The position numbers were made by a program, and so were the translations under genes. Shown in pieces: positions 1 to 8,526 of a DNA stretch of 64,000 nucleotides (its first letter is position 1; each line of letters opens with the position of its first letter). Source of the stretch: Sulfurospirillum sp036802865 (GTDB lineage: Bacteria; Campylobacterota; Campylobacteria; Campylobacterales; Sulfurospirillaceae); NCBI RefSeq assembly GCF_036802865.1, contig NZ_DAIRVK010000003.1, positions 186,001-250,000 on the forward strand, given 5' to 3'. The notes under the pieces are model-generated. The model was not told where the DNA came from and did not search any database. It was given only the letters and a program-made list of their open reading frames with translations.

Positions 1-771
1 CAAATAAGCAATAAATACAAAATATAAAGGATAGATATCAACGTAAAGAATCGTCGATAACGAATAAAAAAGCGGTGTAGTTAAATATAATATCGCGATA
101 CTCGCAATAAATAAATTGTGTCTCGAAATAAATGAAGCGATTCTTAACAAGCAGATCAGTAGTAGAAAAGAAATCAGTAAGTTCAGTAATACAATGGCTT
201 TTGTACCATTCAATGCCAAAAGATACGTATAAAGCATATGAGGCAATAAAGCATAATCCCCATACACAATTGTTTCAAGAACATTATACGGATAGTACAT
301 ATGATTTATAATTTGAAAAGGAATAGCTATATGCTTAACTAATGCATCATACTGCATTATAGGATAGGATGCTGGTATAACATAGCACACTGTAGCAATA
401 GACAAAATAACTAAAATTAAGCTATTTTTCTCATATGTATCAAGTAAGTTCCTTTTACAATCACTCACGATAAGGAAAATTTTACTTTTTTGTAAATATA
501 TTAAAAATATACTAGCAACGAGGTAAACACTTTTATGATTAATTTTATAAAATGTACTAAGCCATACCAAGCATCCTAGCATTCCAATACCAAGTGCAAG
601 TTGTATTAATCCTTTATCCATTTTAGATACGTGAATATTAAAAACACTACCCAACCCCAATGCGGTACAAATAAAAATTGCTAATAGTGCAACATCATAA
701 GCAATATTAAAATAGAGCACTTCAGCTAAAAAACTTAAAATGATTAATATAAAAAACGCTTTTTTCATCAT
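1..771 (-). CDS. GT-C type membrane glycosyltransferase, N-terminal part (runs off window)
   Basis: The frame is open for 257 codons from the ATG at 771 to the window edge, so the C-terminus is missing. The product is very hydrophobic, with many predicted membrane helices starting right after MMKKAFF. An extracytoplasmic loop has YDALVKHIAIP, which resembles the D-A-L-x-x-H loop of GT39/PMT-like GT-C enzymes that use polyprenyl-phosphate sugars. The start codon overlaps the stop of the upstream SDR gene (TAATG), so translation is probably coupled. It is the last visible gene of the polysaccharide operon and may be the transferase of one of the two lipid-linked side-branch modules upstream. 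The family call rests on topology and one loop motif; the exact substrate is unknown. Confidence 0.7.
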   Translation of the reverse strand, partial: MMKKAFFILIILSFLAEVLYFNIAYDVALLAIFICTALGLGSVFNIHVSKMDKGLIQLALGIGMLGCLVWLSTFYKINHKSVYLVASIFLIYLQKSKIFLIVSDCKRNLLDTYEKNSLILVILSIATVCYVIPASYPIMQYDALVKHIAIPFQIINHMYYPYNVLETIVYGDYALLPHMLYTYLLALNGTKAIVLLNLLISFLLLICLLRIASFISRHNLFIASIAILYLTTPLFYSLSTILYVDIYPLYFVFIAYL

Positions 772-1607
772 TATCCTCTACAATTTTTCAATAAAACATC
801 TTCTAACAAAGGATTAAGTGTCAAATCGCTCTGAAGGATAACATCATTTTCTTTTAATCCCTTGATGCTTGTTGTTGTAATTCCTATGTTTATCTTTAAT
901 ATTTCCAATATTTTGACACAACCATAAATTAACACGTAAGGAATCGATATAAAAAATATGTTTTTTTGAAAGATTTGAGAAATACCATAAAGCAACTCTT
1001 TCATTGTCGGTTCGCTTGCATAAAATAGGTCTAAAGGCTTATGTTTATTTATTCCAGCTTCTATAACATTAACAAGTTCTTCCACTAAGTCATCAATACC
1101 TATCAACTTTACTTTTTGCTTTCCACCATCAATAAGTGGCAATATTGGATAACGTTTTACTTTATGAACGATACTGTGGAAAAGACCGCCATTTCCAACA
1201 ATAAGTCCAGGTCTGACAATAGGCATATTCTGTTCGATAAACCATTGTTCAATCCCTTGTTTAGCACGAGCATATTCGGAACTATTGCCCGTTTTAACTC
1301 CAATGGTACTAATAAAAAGTTGTTGTCTTACTCCCATTTTTTTAAATTGCTGTGCCCATAATAATGTTGAATCAATGTTTTCTTTCACTGAAGAATGTTG
1401 ATCATACAGACAGTGAATTACCCAATCAAAAATATTTGATTCATCAACAAATGGTTTTCCAAAATATATTTTATAGACTTGCGTATAGAAAGGTTTCGAG
1501 ATACCATACCTATCACAGCCATATACTTCATGGCAACCAATTTCTGAGAGTTTTTTCGCAAGATGTGTTGCAAGAAAGCCGCTTGCACCAGTAATTAAAA
1601 TCTTCAT
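771..1607 (-). CDS. NAD-dependent epimerase/dehydratase (extended SDR)
   Basis: This 278-residue protein starts MKILITGASGFLATHLAKKL, the GxxGFxxxH form of the Rossmann nucleotide-binding loop, and has a YARAK catalytic YxxxK near residue 110 preceded by a Ser/Thr stretch (STIGVKTG). It should bind NAD(P) and oxidise, reduce or epimerise a nucleotide sugar in the cytoplasm. The C-terminal third is more hydrophobic and less typical. Its ATG overlaps the stop of the GMC oxidoreductase gene by the ATGA form, and its own stop overlaps the next start. The pairing with a GMC flavoenzyme suggests redox conversion of a sugar, but the substrate cannot be read from the sequence. Confidence 0.8.
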   Translation of the reverse strand: MKILITGASGFLATHLAKKLSEIGCHEVYGCDRYGISKPFYTQVYKIYFGKPFVDESNIFDWVIHCLYDQHSSVKENIDSTLLWAQQFKKMGVRQQLFISTIGVKTGNSSEYARAKQGIEQWFIEQNMPIVRPGLIVGNGGLFHSIVHKVKRYPILPLIDGGKQKVKLIGIDDLVEELVNVIEAGINKHKPLDLFYASEPTMKELLYGISQIFQKNIFFISIPYVLIYGCVKILEILKINIGITTTSIKGLKENDVILQSDLTLNPLLEDVLLKNCRG

Positions 1608-3178
1608 CTATTGCCACATTGTTGTGCAATTCGCATAGCATTCGCCATTAGAGTTAAACTATAATTAGTCGCAGGGATACACTTAAAGGTTGAGCCATCT
1701 GCGATATAGACATTTTTATTTTCTGGCAACTCTCCATTGACGGTTGTTTCATAAGGCGATGTTGGATTTAGACTCATTGGAAGAGTTCCACCGTAATGAA
1801 TACCGTTTCCATGTGATACGCGATAGGCAAATCCTTCTAACGTTAACAGCCCTAGTGAACGTAATACTTCCACTGCCTCATGAATCAATGGTTGTGGGAT
1901 TTCATGACCTGTGCCTATAATATCAATGTTATTCTCGCGATTAAGCAAAAGTTCTGCAAAAATTTCTGGATCTGAAGGTAGAAAAATTTGTGAAGCCATC
2001 ATACCCGGTAAAATGTATTTCATAAAGTTAAGATTATCAGTGGCAGGGAAAGGAAATTTATCAAAAAATTCACTCCTCATAGGTGATGTTACTTCAACAA
2101 AAGCTCCAATAATTTTTTTCTTCAATAATTTGCTTTTATATATCATACTTAATTGTGTCAAACCAAACGAATCAATTTCTAATGGTTTACCAAAATGACC
2201 TGGAAAGAAAAATGGAAATTGTATCGCAGGGTTATCTGTTAATCTAAGTTTTGTTGTATAATCATTACGTGATTTTAAAACAATTCTTGCAGTATTTACT
2301 ACCCCTGCTGCTATGATAATTTTTTTTGCTTTAAAACGATACTCTTCTTTAGAAGTAATATCGTATCCAACAACCTCAATTTTTCCTTCATTTTCAACCC
2401 AATGATCGACAAAACAATTTCCTTGATAAACTATTTTATCGTGCACTATTAACTCTTGTAATGTCATTACTGGCGTATATAACGCAGTATGATCTGGCTG
2501 CCAAAATTCGAGATTATCATACGAGCAACGATCACGCTGATGAAATGTATTGTCGCTTACGCCTATTCTAGGCCTTCCTAAAAAGATATTTTTTTCATGT
2601 AGCGTTGTTCGATTTTTAGAATAATAATTTGCTATTTTTTGAGACTTCTGTGATAATTTTAAAGGCCGTTGCAAAGTATCAAGCATTCCAAAAAATCTTG
2701 ATAAATCATCATTTTCTCCTGAAATACCAATGTGAGATTCTAAAGTTTTATAGAATGGTACAATATCTTCAAACGTGATTGGAAGCTCCAGAAAATCTTC
2801 TTCAGAAAACCTCATGAGACCATTACCCCAAGCAACGCCAAGCCCACCTTTTGCATAGCTGGTAATAACATTATAATGTGTTTGAGAAACTTTAAAAAAA
2901 TCAGGGTCATCCGTTACATATTGAAAATACGGTGATTTAAGCTTTGCAGGCAACACTTGTTTTTCAGGATTAAAATATTCTAGAGAATTACCTACTAAAA
3001 ATGAAGAACAATCCTGCAATGATTTTAAAGTATAAAGATTTTCTTGATTTTCAATTCTATGCACTGGGGACAATCCAACATCAATCACTAAAGGTTTAAT
3101 TCCCATATGAGAAAGCTGTAATGCAGAAGCACTGGCTGATGCACCTGACCCCACAATAATAATATCATATTCAAGCAT
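1604..3178 (-). CDS. GMC-family FAD-dependent oxidoreductase
   Basis: The protein is about 524 residues from the chosen start MLEYDIIIVGSGASASASAL. The GxGxxAxxxA FAD-binding loop is at the extreme N-terminus, followed by the usual acidic end of beta-2 (PLVIDVG), and the C-terminus has the GMC-type NVYIADGSTFKCIPATNYSL segment. A longer frame begins upstream, but the ATG at 3178 has AAGGA about 7 nt before it and overlaps the previous gene by only 8 nt. GMC enzymes oxidise alcohols, sugars or polyols. In this cluster it may oxidise a sugar or lipid-linked intermediate together with the adjacent SDR. No Tat signal is seen, so it is probably cytoplasmic. Substrate unknown. Confidence 0.8.
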   Translation of the reverse strand: MLEYDIIIVGSGASASASALQLSHMGIKPLVIDVGLSPVHRIENQENLYTLKSLQDCSSFLVGNSLEYFNPEKQVLPAKLKSPYFQYVTDDPDFFKVSQTHYNVITSYAKGGLGVAWGNGLMRFSEEDFLELPITFEDIVPFYKTLESHIGISGENDDLSRFFGMLDTLQRPLKLSQKSQKIANYYSKNRTTLHEKNIFLGRPRIGVSDNTFHQRDRCSYDNLEFWQPDHTALYTPVMTLQELIVHDKIVYQGNCFVDHWVENEGKIEVVGYDITSKEEYRFKAKKIIIAAGVVNTARIVLKSRNDYTTKLRLTDNPAIQFPFFFPGHFGKPLEIDSFGLTQLSMIYKSKLLKKKIIGAFVEVTSPMRSEFFDKFPFPATDNLNFMKYILPGMMASQIFLPSDPEIFAELLLNRENNIDIIGTGHEIPQPLIHEAVEVLRSLGLLTLEGFAYRVSHGNGIHYGGTLPMSLNPTSPYETTVNGELPENKNVYIADGSTFKCIPATNYSLTLMANAMRIAQQCGNR

Positions 3179-3566
3179 TTGAAATTTCCTTAGCAGATGT
3201 ATTATACATTGGCAATCTAGCAATACATGCCATTGTCTTAAGAACTGCCTTTATCAATATATAACCCATCATCAAGCGATTATTATTTGTATTCACAAAG
3301 CGATGATAATATTCAGGTGACGATTCACCTAAAGAAGAAGCTATTTTAAATGCAACTGTGAGCGGATTACTTAAATTTTTTCTTCGCGATAAATATTCAA
3401 GATACTCAATATCCATCTTTTTTTCAATCGCTTGCTGAATTGCTTCAAGTTGTTTTTCTGTATATTGAACTGCCAATAAACGATCTGCTTTAACAATAAG
3501 ATCCAAAATTTGCCCATGTGGTTTACATTTGAAAAGTGACTGATAACAGTAGATGACGATGCTCAT
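3171..3566 (-). CDS. Small hypothetical protein upstream of GMC oxidoreductase
   Basis: I do not recognise this 131-residue protein. It is mostly alpha-helical, with a charged central segment (EKQLEAIQQAIEKKMDIEYL) and a more hydrophobic C-terminal helix (GYILIKAVLKTMACIARL). Its stop overlaps the start of the GMC oxidoreductase gene by 8 nt, so the two are very likely made together. Small partner subunits are known for some membrane GMC dehydrogenases (gluconate 2-dehydrogenase subunit 3 type), and this could be an analogous partner. That is inference from position and size only; I see no Tat signal or clear homology. Confidence 0.6.
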   Translation of the reverse strand: MSIVIYCYQSLFKCKPHGQILDLIVKADRLLAVQYTEKQLEAIQQAIEKKMDIEYLEYLSRRKNLSNPLTVAFKIASSLGESSPEYYHRFVNTNNNRLMMGYILIKAVLKTMACIARLPMYNTSAKEISNA

Positions 3567-3586
3567 CTATTTCCTTTATATATATT

Positions 3587-4162
3587 TTAATCAGAAAGTG
3601 CATTTTCCCGAAAGCGTAAAAGTTTAGCAGGTACTCCAGCAACAACAGAATAAGGTTGTGTACTTTTTGTTACCACAGAATTTGCTCCAACAACAGTCCC
3701 TTTGCGAAGTGTAATACCTGGCATAATGACTGCCCCAGCCCCTATCCAAACATCATCTTCTATCGTTATTTTTTCTGGTATTGTTTGCCTTGAGAATATA
3801 GGTAAGTCCCATCCCTCTATTGGATGCTTACCTGAAGAGATTGTTACATTACTACCTATTAGTACATAATTCCCTATTTCAATCTCGCCGATTCCGTTGA
3901 TGTATGTTCCTGAATTTATACCAAAATTTTTTCCCACGGTGATTCTATCAGTGTGAATAAAAATAATACGTGGTTGTATCCATGCGAAACCTGTACATTT
4001 TTTAAAAAAAAGTTTAGCAAATAGCCCTCTAATAATTACACCTATTGTCGTTGGAACAAGCATTGCCAATCCAAAACATAAAGATTCAATTTCTAAGCGA
4101 ATTAACGTACTTAGTGAATAACCCTTTATTTTATCTTTTAAGAACAAAGCATAGTTCCACAT
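3587..4162 (-). CDS. Hexapeptide-repeat acyltransferase (WbbJ/MaaT-like)
   Basis: The 191-residue protein shows the left-handed beta-helix pattern: repeated hexads such as IGEIEIGNYVLIGSNVTISS, then ITIEDDVWIGAGAVIMPGIT and GTVVGANSVV, ending with the family's usual SVVAGVPAKLLRFR. The active-site-like His is in SSGKHPIEG. Members transfer acetyl groups from acetyl-CoA to sugars. The N-terminal 60 residues include a hydrophobic stretch, as in some O-antigen acetyltransferases that sit at the membrane. The start overlaps the stop of the SMR-type gene (TAATG). It likely O- or N-acetylates a sugar of this polysaccharide and could acetylate the amino sugar made by the DegT/FdtA pair, but regiochemistry cannot be predicted. 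Confidence 0.85.
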   Translation of the reverse strand: MWNYALFLKDKIKGYSLSTLIRLEIESLCFGLAMLVPTTIGVIIRGLFAKLFFKKCTGFAWIQPRIIFIHTDRITVGKNFGINSGTYINGIGEIEIGNYVLIGSNVTISSGKHPIEGWDLPIFSRQTIPEKITIEDDVWIGAGAVIMPGITLRKGTVVGANSVVTKSTQPYSVVAGVPAKLLRFRENALSD

Positions 4163-4533
4163 TATGCAAGACCTTTTGATTGTGATAAAACAGCTATCCC
4201 CAAAATAATGATAGCCATACCAATAAGTTTATAAGCATCAAAGGACTCTTTGAAAACAATAAATGCTAAAAGCATATTAAAAAGATATGTCATTGCTGTT
4301 AACGGGATAATGATAGAAAGCGCATAGTTCGATAATAAGTAAAAAAAGATAAGCATAGACAATACATAAAAACATACCCCTATAATAATATTTGGTTGTA
4401 TAATTAATCCCATTAATGCTTCTAGTTTTAAAACTAAAGGCTGCTTTTGGAACTGCAATTTCCAAAAAACATTAGCACATGCATTTAAAGCACAAGCAAT
4501 TGTTGTAGGCAATAGTAAATTCAAAAAAGTCAT
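4162..4533 (-). CDS. SMR/EamA-type four-helix membrane protein, probable lipid-sugar flippase subunit
   Basis: This 123-residue protein has four predicted membrane helices and the EmrE/ArnE-like layout. A small polar N-terminal helix holds CALNACANVFWKLQF, and the C-terminal helix is GMAIIILGIAVLSQS. ArnE/ArnF-like members move undecaprenyl-phosphate sugars across the inner membrane. It sits next to a GT2 transferase with C-terminal membrane helices, as expected if the GT2 loads the sugar onto the lipid and this protein helps flip it. The conserved Glu of drug-exporting EmrE is not in helix 1, which favours the lipid-sugar role. Confidence 0.75.
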   Translation of the reverse strand: MTFLNLLLPTTIACALNACANVFWKLQFQKQPLVLKLEALMGLIIQPNIIIGVCFYVLSMLIFFYLLSNYALSIIIPLTAMTYLFNMLLAFIVFKESFDAYKLIGMAIIILGIAVLSQSKGLA

Positions 4534-4537
4534 TCAT

Positions 4538-5473
4538 TTAATCCTTTTTCTTTGGTATATTATTCATGTCAATTTGAATAGCTTGTAATAAAAACTGTAT
4601 CCCCAAAATAATTGGAAGTACAGCTAGCATAACAGTTCCAACAGGAGTGGAATTGGATTCTGAAGCTATTATCCAATGATAAAGACCAAAGCATAAACCA
4701 AATAATAAAAAAGGTACTCCAAAAATTAAGTATATAGAGATCATATTGAAATCATAAATAAAATATTTAAAAAAAACTCTTCTCAAAAGTCCTTTGAAAA
4801 GTTTTGGAGGAAATCCAAAAAGTGTTCGAGTAATGCTCAATGAGCTTTTTTCATCGCCATATTTTGCAGAAATTGGAATATCAACGACAACAGCATTTTC
4901 GATATTTAGATGTATCAACATATCAGATTCAAAAAAATACCTTTGTGCTATTTTATCTAATTCAAGATTTTCAATAGCGTGACGACTAATTGCCGTGTAG
5001 CCATTTGTAGGATCCATTATAGTCCAATATCCTGATGCTGCTTTAACTAAAAAAGAGAGACCACTATTGCCAAACAGTCTTATTTTGGGCATTTTAGCCA
5101 GTGCTTTAAAATCTGTAAATCGATTTCCTTTTGTATAATCTGCTTTTCCATCTAAAATAGGTTGTATTAATTGTTGCAAATAATTGATATCCATTTGCCC
5201 ATCACCATCAATTTTTACAACAATATCTGCACCTAATTCTAAAGCCTTCCTGTAACCAGAGATAACAGCACCACCAACGCCTTTATTTTCTATATGATAT
5301 ATAACAGCAACTCTTAAATCATTCAAAAGCTCTGCGACTTTGCCACTTTCTTCAGGGCATTTATCATCAACTACAATAATATTTTTAACATATTGAGGAA
5401 TATCTAAAATAACATTCGCTATGTGTCGTGCAACTTTATATGATGGGATGATAACAATAATATTTTGTTTCAC
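4538..5473 (-). CDS. GT2 family glycosyltransferase with C-terminal membrane helices
   Basis: The first 220 residues form a GT-A domain: IIVIIPSYKVARHI, the NDP-binding IIVVDDKCP, and a metal-binding DGDGQMD. Two membrane helices follow near residues 240-265 and 275-300. This layout is that of DPM-synthase-like enzymes that transfer a sugar to a polyprenyl phosphate at the cytoplasmic face. The start is GTG at 5473 with GAGG 8 nt upstream. The neighbouring SMR-type protein downstream could flip the product. It differs clearly from the second GT2 at 5865, so the two probably load different sugars. Confidence 0.82.
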   Translation of the reverse strand: MKQNIIVIIPSYKVARHIANVILDIPQYVKNIIVVDDKCPEESGKVAELLNDLRVAVIYHIENKGVGGAVISGYRKALELGADIVVKIDGDGQMDINYLQQLIQPILDGKADYTKGNRFTDFKALAKMPKIRLFGNSGLSFLVKAASGYWTIMDPTNGYTAISRHAIENLELDKIAQRYFFESDMLIHLNIENAVVVDIPISAKYGDEKSSLSITRTLFGFPPKLFKGLLRRVFFKYFIYDFNMISIYLIFGVPFLLFGLCFGLYHWIIASESNSTPVGTVMLAVLPIILGIQFLLQAIQIDMNNIPKKKD

Positions 5474-5483
5474 GATGTTACCT

Positions 5484-5849
5484 CTATTGTATTTTTTTCA
5501 AAAGAACTACTCTGGATAATATAAATGTTAAAGGGATAGAAAGAAAAATAACAATTAATATCCCAATATGATTTTCTATCTTCGTATACTGATTTAACAG
5601 ATAAAGTATAATGAATCCAAAAATATATTGGACTAAATAAACTAAAGGAAAACGTAAAAAAGATTTTATTGATCTATTTACATTAAAAACTATTTTAGTA
5701 TTTAACAAATAAGAAATCCCTATACTCAGACAATAAGAAAGAGTGTATGAAGCTTGATAGTTTAGGATACTTAAAAATGCAATAAAAAGGATATAAGAAA
5801 TAACTGTATTCAAGAATCCAACAACAATAAATTTTAAAAATAACCTCAT
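5484..5849 (-). CDS. GtrA-family membrane protein
   Basis: This 121-residue, four-helix protein begins MRLFLKFIVVGFLNTVISYI, matching the GtrA signature (FxxVGxxNTxxxY), and contains SIGISYLLNTKIVF. GtrA proteins are proposed flippases for undecaprenyl-phosphate-linked sugars in O-antigen glucosylation and teichoic-acid or arabinan decoration. It lies between two GT2 genes; the GtrB-like one directly upstream (5865) is the natural partner. Together with a GT-C enzyme (11549 or the one at the window start) this would complete a three-component side-branch system. Confidence 0.85.
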   Translation of the reverse strand: MRLFLKFIVVGFLNTVISYILFIAFLSILNYQASYTLSYCLSIGISYLLNTKIVFNVNRSIKSFLRFPLVYLVQYIFGFIILYLLNQYTKIENHIGILIVIFLSIPLTFILSRVVLLKKIQ

Positions 5850-5864
5850 TTTCTTCTCTCTAAT

Positions 5865-6794
5865 TTATAATAACTCTTCTTCTATGATATATCTTGGCCT
5901 ATTTTTTGCTTCATCTAGTATTCTCCACAAATACTCTGCAATAATTCCTAATATAAGGATAATTAATCCTAATAAAAAAGTTATTAATACTACGATCGTG
6001 GCATATCCTCGTACTTCCATATTACCAAATAATGCGTTAATAAATATAAATACTCCATACAAAAAACTCAAGCATGCAACCAAAAGCCCCAAAGAAGAAA
6101 TAGCTCTAATTGGCATGTACGAAAAAGATAAAAAAGAATCTATCGCATATTTCAATTTTTTTCCAAATGTAAAAGACGACTTTCCTAATTCTCTTTTTTT
6201 TCTGACATAATATATTTTCTTATATTCGTATCCACTCCAAAGAATCAAGCTTAAATAATTTGTATTTTTTTCTTTCATTTCATTAAGATAATTGACAACA
6301 ACTCTATCAAGGAGAATTAAATCGGAGCCATTACTAGGATAATTTGGAAGAGCAAAATTTTTCATTAGTAAGTGAAATGTATTTGAAATAATCTTCTGTA
6401 ATTTTGGTTCTTCTCGATCTTCTCTTTCTGCCAAAACTATTTTATAGCCGTTTTTCCATTCTTCTAACATTCCTGTTAATAATTCAGGAGGATCTTGCAT
6501 ATCAGGGACTAAAACAACAGCACAATCCCCTTTAACATAGCTAAGCCCCGCTAAAATACCATTTGGAACACCAAAATTTCGTGTAAATTTTACAATTTTT
6601 ATCCAATCCCTTGTTTGCTTATACTGTGACAATAACTTGAAAGAATTATCAGGAGAACCATCATCAACAAAAATCACTTCTACATCAAATTCATTGGAAA
6701 TATTATTTTTAAGTGCTTCAATTCGCTCTATTGCAACAGATATATTCATTTCACTTTTATATATTGGAACAACTATACTAAATAACGATTTCAT
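5865..6794 (-). CDS. GtrB-like polyprenyl-phosphate glycosyltransferase (GT2)
   Basis: The 309-residue protein has the GT-A start FSIVVPIYKSEMNI, the IFVDDGSPDNSF motif, the KFTRNFG element and PDMQDPPE, a good match to the GtrB/ArnC branch of GT2. The usual acceptor-loop basic residues occur as RKKRELGKSSFTFGKKLKYA. Two C-terminal membrane helices lie near residues 230-255 and 263-288, followed by a cytoplasmic tail. It should move a sugar from a nucleotide donor to undecaprenyl phosphate. GtrA lies 15 bp downstream, as in classic gtrA-gtrB pairs but in reversed order. The sugar is unknown. Confidence 0.85.
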   Translation of the reverse strand: MKSLFSIVVPIYKSEMNISVAIERIEALKNNISNEFDVEVIFVDDGSPDNSFKLLSQYKQTRDWIKIVKFTRNFGVPNGILAGLSYVKGDCAVVLVPDMQDPPELLTGMLEEWKNGYKIVLAEREDREEPKLQKIISNTFHLLMKNFALPNYPSNGSDLILLDRVVVNYLNEMKEKNTNYLSLILWSGYEYKKIYYVRKKRELGKSSFTFGKKLKYAIDSFLSFSYMPIRAISSLGLLVACLSFLYGVFIFINALFGNMEVRGYATIVVLITFLLGLIILILGIIAEYLWRILDEAKNRPRYIIEEELL

Positions 6795-6802
6795 TTTACC
6801 TC

Positions 6803-7900
6803 CTAAAAGTTATTGATAATTTTTACTATCATTTCAGTATCAGCAATAACCTGCACTCCACTTATAGGTATGCTTAATACTTCATTGTGAATTTGCTCAC
6901 TTATCGGATAATTATCGCCATTCCACTCTTTATACGCTTTTTGTTTATGAGCAGGGATTGGATAATGAATTAAAGTTTGAATCCCATGCTCAGCAAGATA
7001 TGCTTGTAAATTCTCTCTTTTTGATGTTCGAATAACAAATAGGTGCCAAACATGATTATCTACGCCTCGAATAGAAGGCAAAATAATATTGTTATTTTTT
7101 ATATTTTCAAGATAATAGTTCGCAACTTCACGTCTCTGTTCTATTTCTTTATCCAAGTACTTTAGCTTAACTCTAAGCATGGTAGCATGAATCTCATCAA
7201 GACGACTATTGATGCCTTTGTATAAATTTTCATACTTTTTCTGACTTCCATAATTGGCTAATACTTTAACGGTCTCAGCCAATGCTTCATCATTAGTTGT
7301 AACGGCACCAGCATCGCCTAGTGCTCCAAGATTTTTCCCAGGATAGAAACTAAACCCGCTAGCATCTCCCAAATTACCACTTTTTTTATCGTTAAAATAT
7401 GAACCATGCGACTGAGCGGAATCTTCTATAACTTTTAGATTATATTTTTTAGCAATTTCATTAATTTTATCCATATCGCATGTTTGTCCATAAAGATGTA
7501 CTGGTAAAATAGCTTTTGTTTTAGAGGTAATTTTCTCTTCTATTCTATCTGGATTAATAAGATATGTAGAGAGATCAGGTTCTATTAAAACTGGTACAAG
7601 ATTATTTTGCGAAATTGCTAATATAGATGCTATATATGTATTTGAAGGAACAATAACCTCATCACCATCTTTCATAACACCTAATTCTTTATAAGCTCTC
7701 AATATTAAAATCAGTGCATCAAGTCCATTTGCTACACCAATGGCACATTTCGTGCCACAATATTGCGCAAATTCAGACTCAAATGCTTTGCACTCATTTC
7801 CTTGAATATACCAACCACTGTCAATCACTCTTGTGCAAGCTTCAATTAATTCAGATCTATATTGAGCATTTAATTTTTTTAAATCTAAAAATGGGATCAT
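6803..7900 (-). CDS. DegT/DnrJ/EryC1/StrS aminotransferase (FdtB/QdtB-like)
   Basis: This 365-residue PLP enzyme has the family start MIPFLDLKKLNAQYRSEL, the VANGLDALILILRA cofactor-phosphate loop, EDSAQSHG with the pyridine-N Asp, and SFYPGKNLGALGDAGAV with the Schiff-base Lys. It should transaminate a 3- or 4-keto nucleotide sugar. Because the cluster also encodes an FdtA-like 3,4-ketoisomerase (11152), the likely product is a dTDP-3-amino-3,6-dideoxyhexose. The start overlaps the HAD gene stop by ATGA. A dedicated 3-N-acyltransferase is not obvious; the hexapeptide protein at 3587 is the best candidate. The supply of dTDP-4-keto-6-deoxyglucose is not encoded intact in this window. Confidence 0.88.
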   Translation of the reverse strand: MIPFLDLKKLNAQYRSELIEACTRVIDSGWYIQGNECKAFESEFAQYCGTKCAIGVANGLDALILILRAYKELGVMKDGDEVIVPSNTYIASILAISQNNLVPVLIEPDLSTYLINPDRIEEKITSKTKAILPVHLYGQTCDMDKINEIAKKYNLKVIEDSAQSHGSYFNDKKSGNLGDASGFSFYPGKNLGALGDAGAVTTNDEALAETVKVLANYGSQKKYENLYKGINSRLDEIHATMLRVKLKYLDKEIEQRREVANYYLENIKNNNIILPSIRGVDNHVWHLFVIRTSKRENLQAYLAEHGIQTLIHYPIPAHKQKAYKEWNGDNYPISEQIHNEVLSIPISGVQVIADTEMIVKIINNF

Positions 7901-8526
7901 CTACACTCCAAGGTTCGAAAATCAATATCTTGAATTTCTTCATAATAATAATCTGCATGCAAAAATTCTTTTTTTCTTAGTCCATTTGTAATACCAATCG
8001 ACTTGATATTTAACATTCTAGCTGTTTTTATATCTTCTTCTGTGTCACCAATGAAAATAGCATTGTTAAATGTTCTATTTTTAAGTGCTTCATATTTTGT
8101 ATTTTCTCTTTGCGGTGGACAATCTATTATCTCATCGAATAAACTATATAGATTAAAATACATAAGTTGCTGTATTAAAAGATCACGATTTTGCCTCATT
8201 GTAATCAGTACGATACTCTTTGCAAGTTTTTTCCATGTTCCTAATGTTTCTATGACATTAGGTTTTAAAGTATCCAAACTTAAATATTTTTCATTTTCAA
8301 TATTTTTCATCCATTCATCGAAAAATATTTTGTATGTACCATGAAAATTACTTCTTTCCAAAAGAATATCCCGTGAGATCTTGGACCTCTTCATATCCCA
8401 ATAGGTATTTATATCGAGCACATCTCCACCATATTGCTCAATAATATCTCTATAACAATGATAATGCCTTTTATTACCTTCAAAAATTGGACCATCTAGA
8501 TCTAGAAAAATATAGTCAAGCATCAT
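7897..8526 (-). CDS. HAD-superfamily hydrolase
   Basis: About 209 residues starting MMLDYIFLDLDGPIFEGNKR. DLDGP is a motif-I variant of DxDGT/V; motif II is the ITMRQN region, and motif III/IV is IFIGDTEEDIKTARMLNIKS. The cap between them is helical, as in phosphoglycolate-phosphatase-like HADs. A 4-codon longer start exists, but the ATG at 8526 overlaps the previous stop as TAATG. It should remove phosphate from a sugar phosphate or similar small molecule. Its place among sugar-modifying genes suggests a pathway phosphatase or a nucleotide-sugar repair role; the substrate cannot be told. Confidence 0.82.
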   Translation of the reverse strand: MMLDYIFLDLDGPIFEGNKRHYHCYRDIIEQYGGDVLDINTYWDMKRSKISRDILLERSNFHGTYKIFFDEWMKNIENEKYLSLDTLKPNVIETLGTWKKLAKSIVLITMRQNRDLLIQQLMYFNLYSLFDEIIDCPPQRENTKYEALKNRTFNNAIFIGDTEEDIKTARMLNIKSIGITNGLRKKEFLHADYYYEEIQDIDFRTLECR

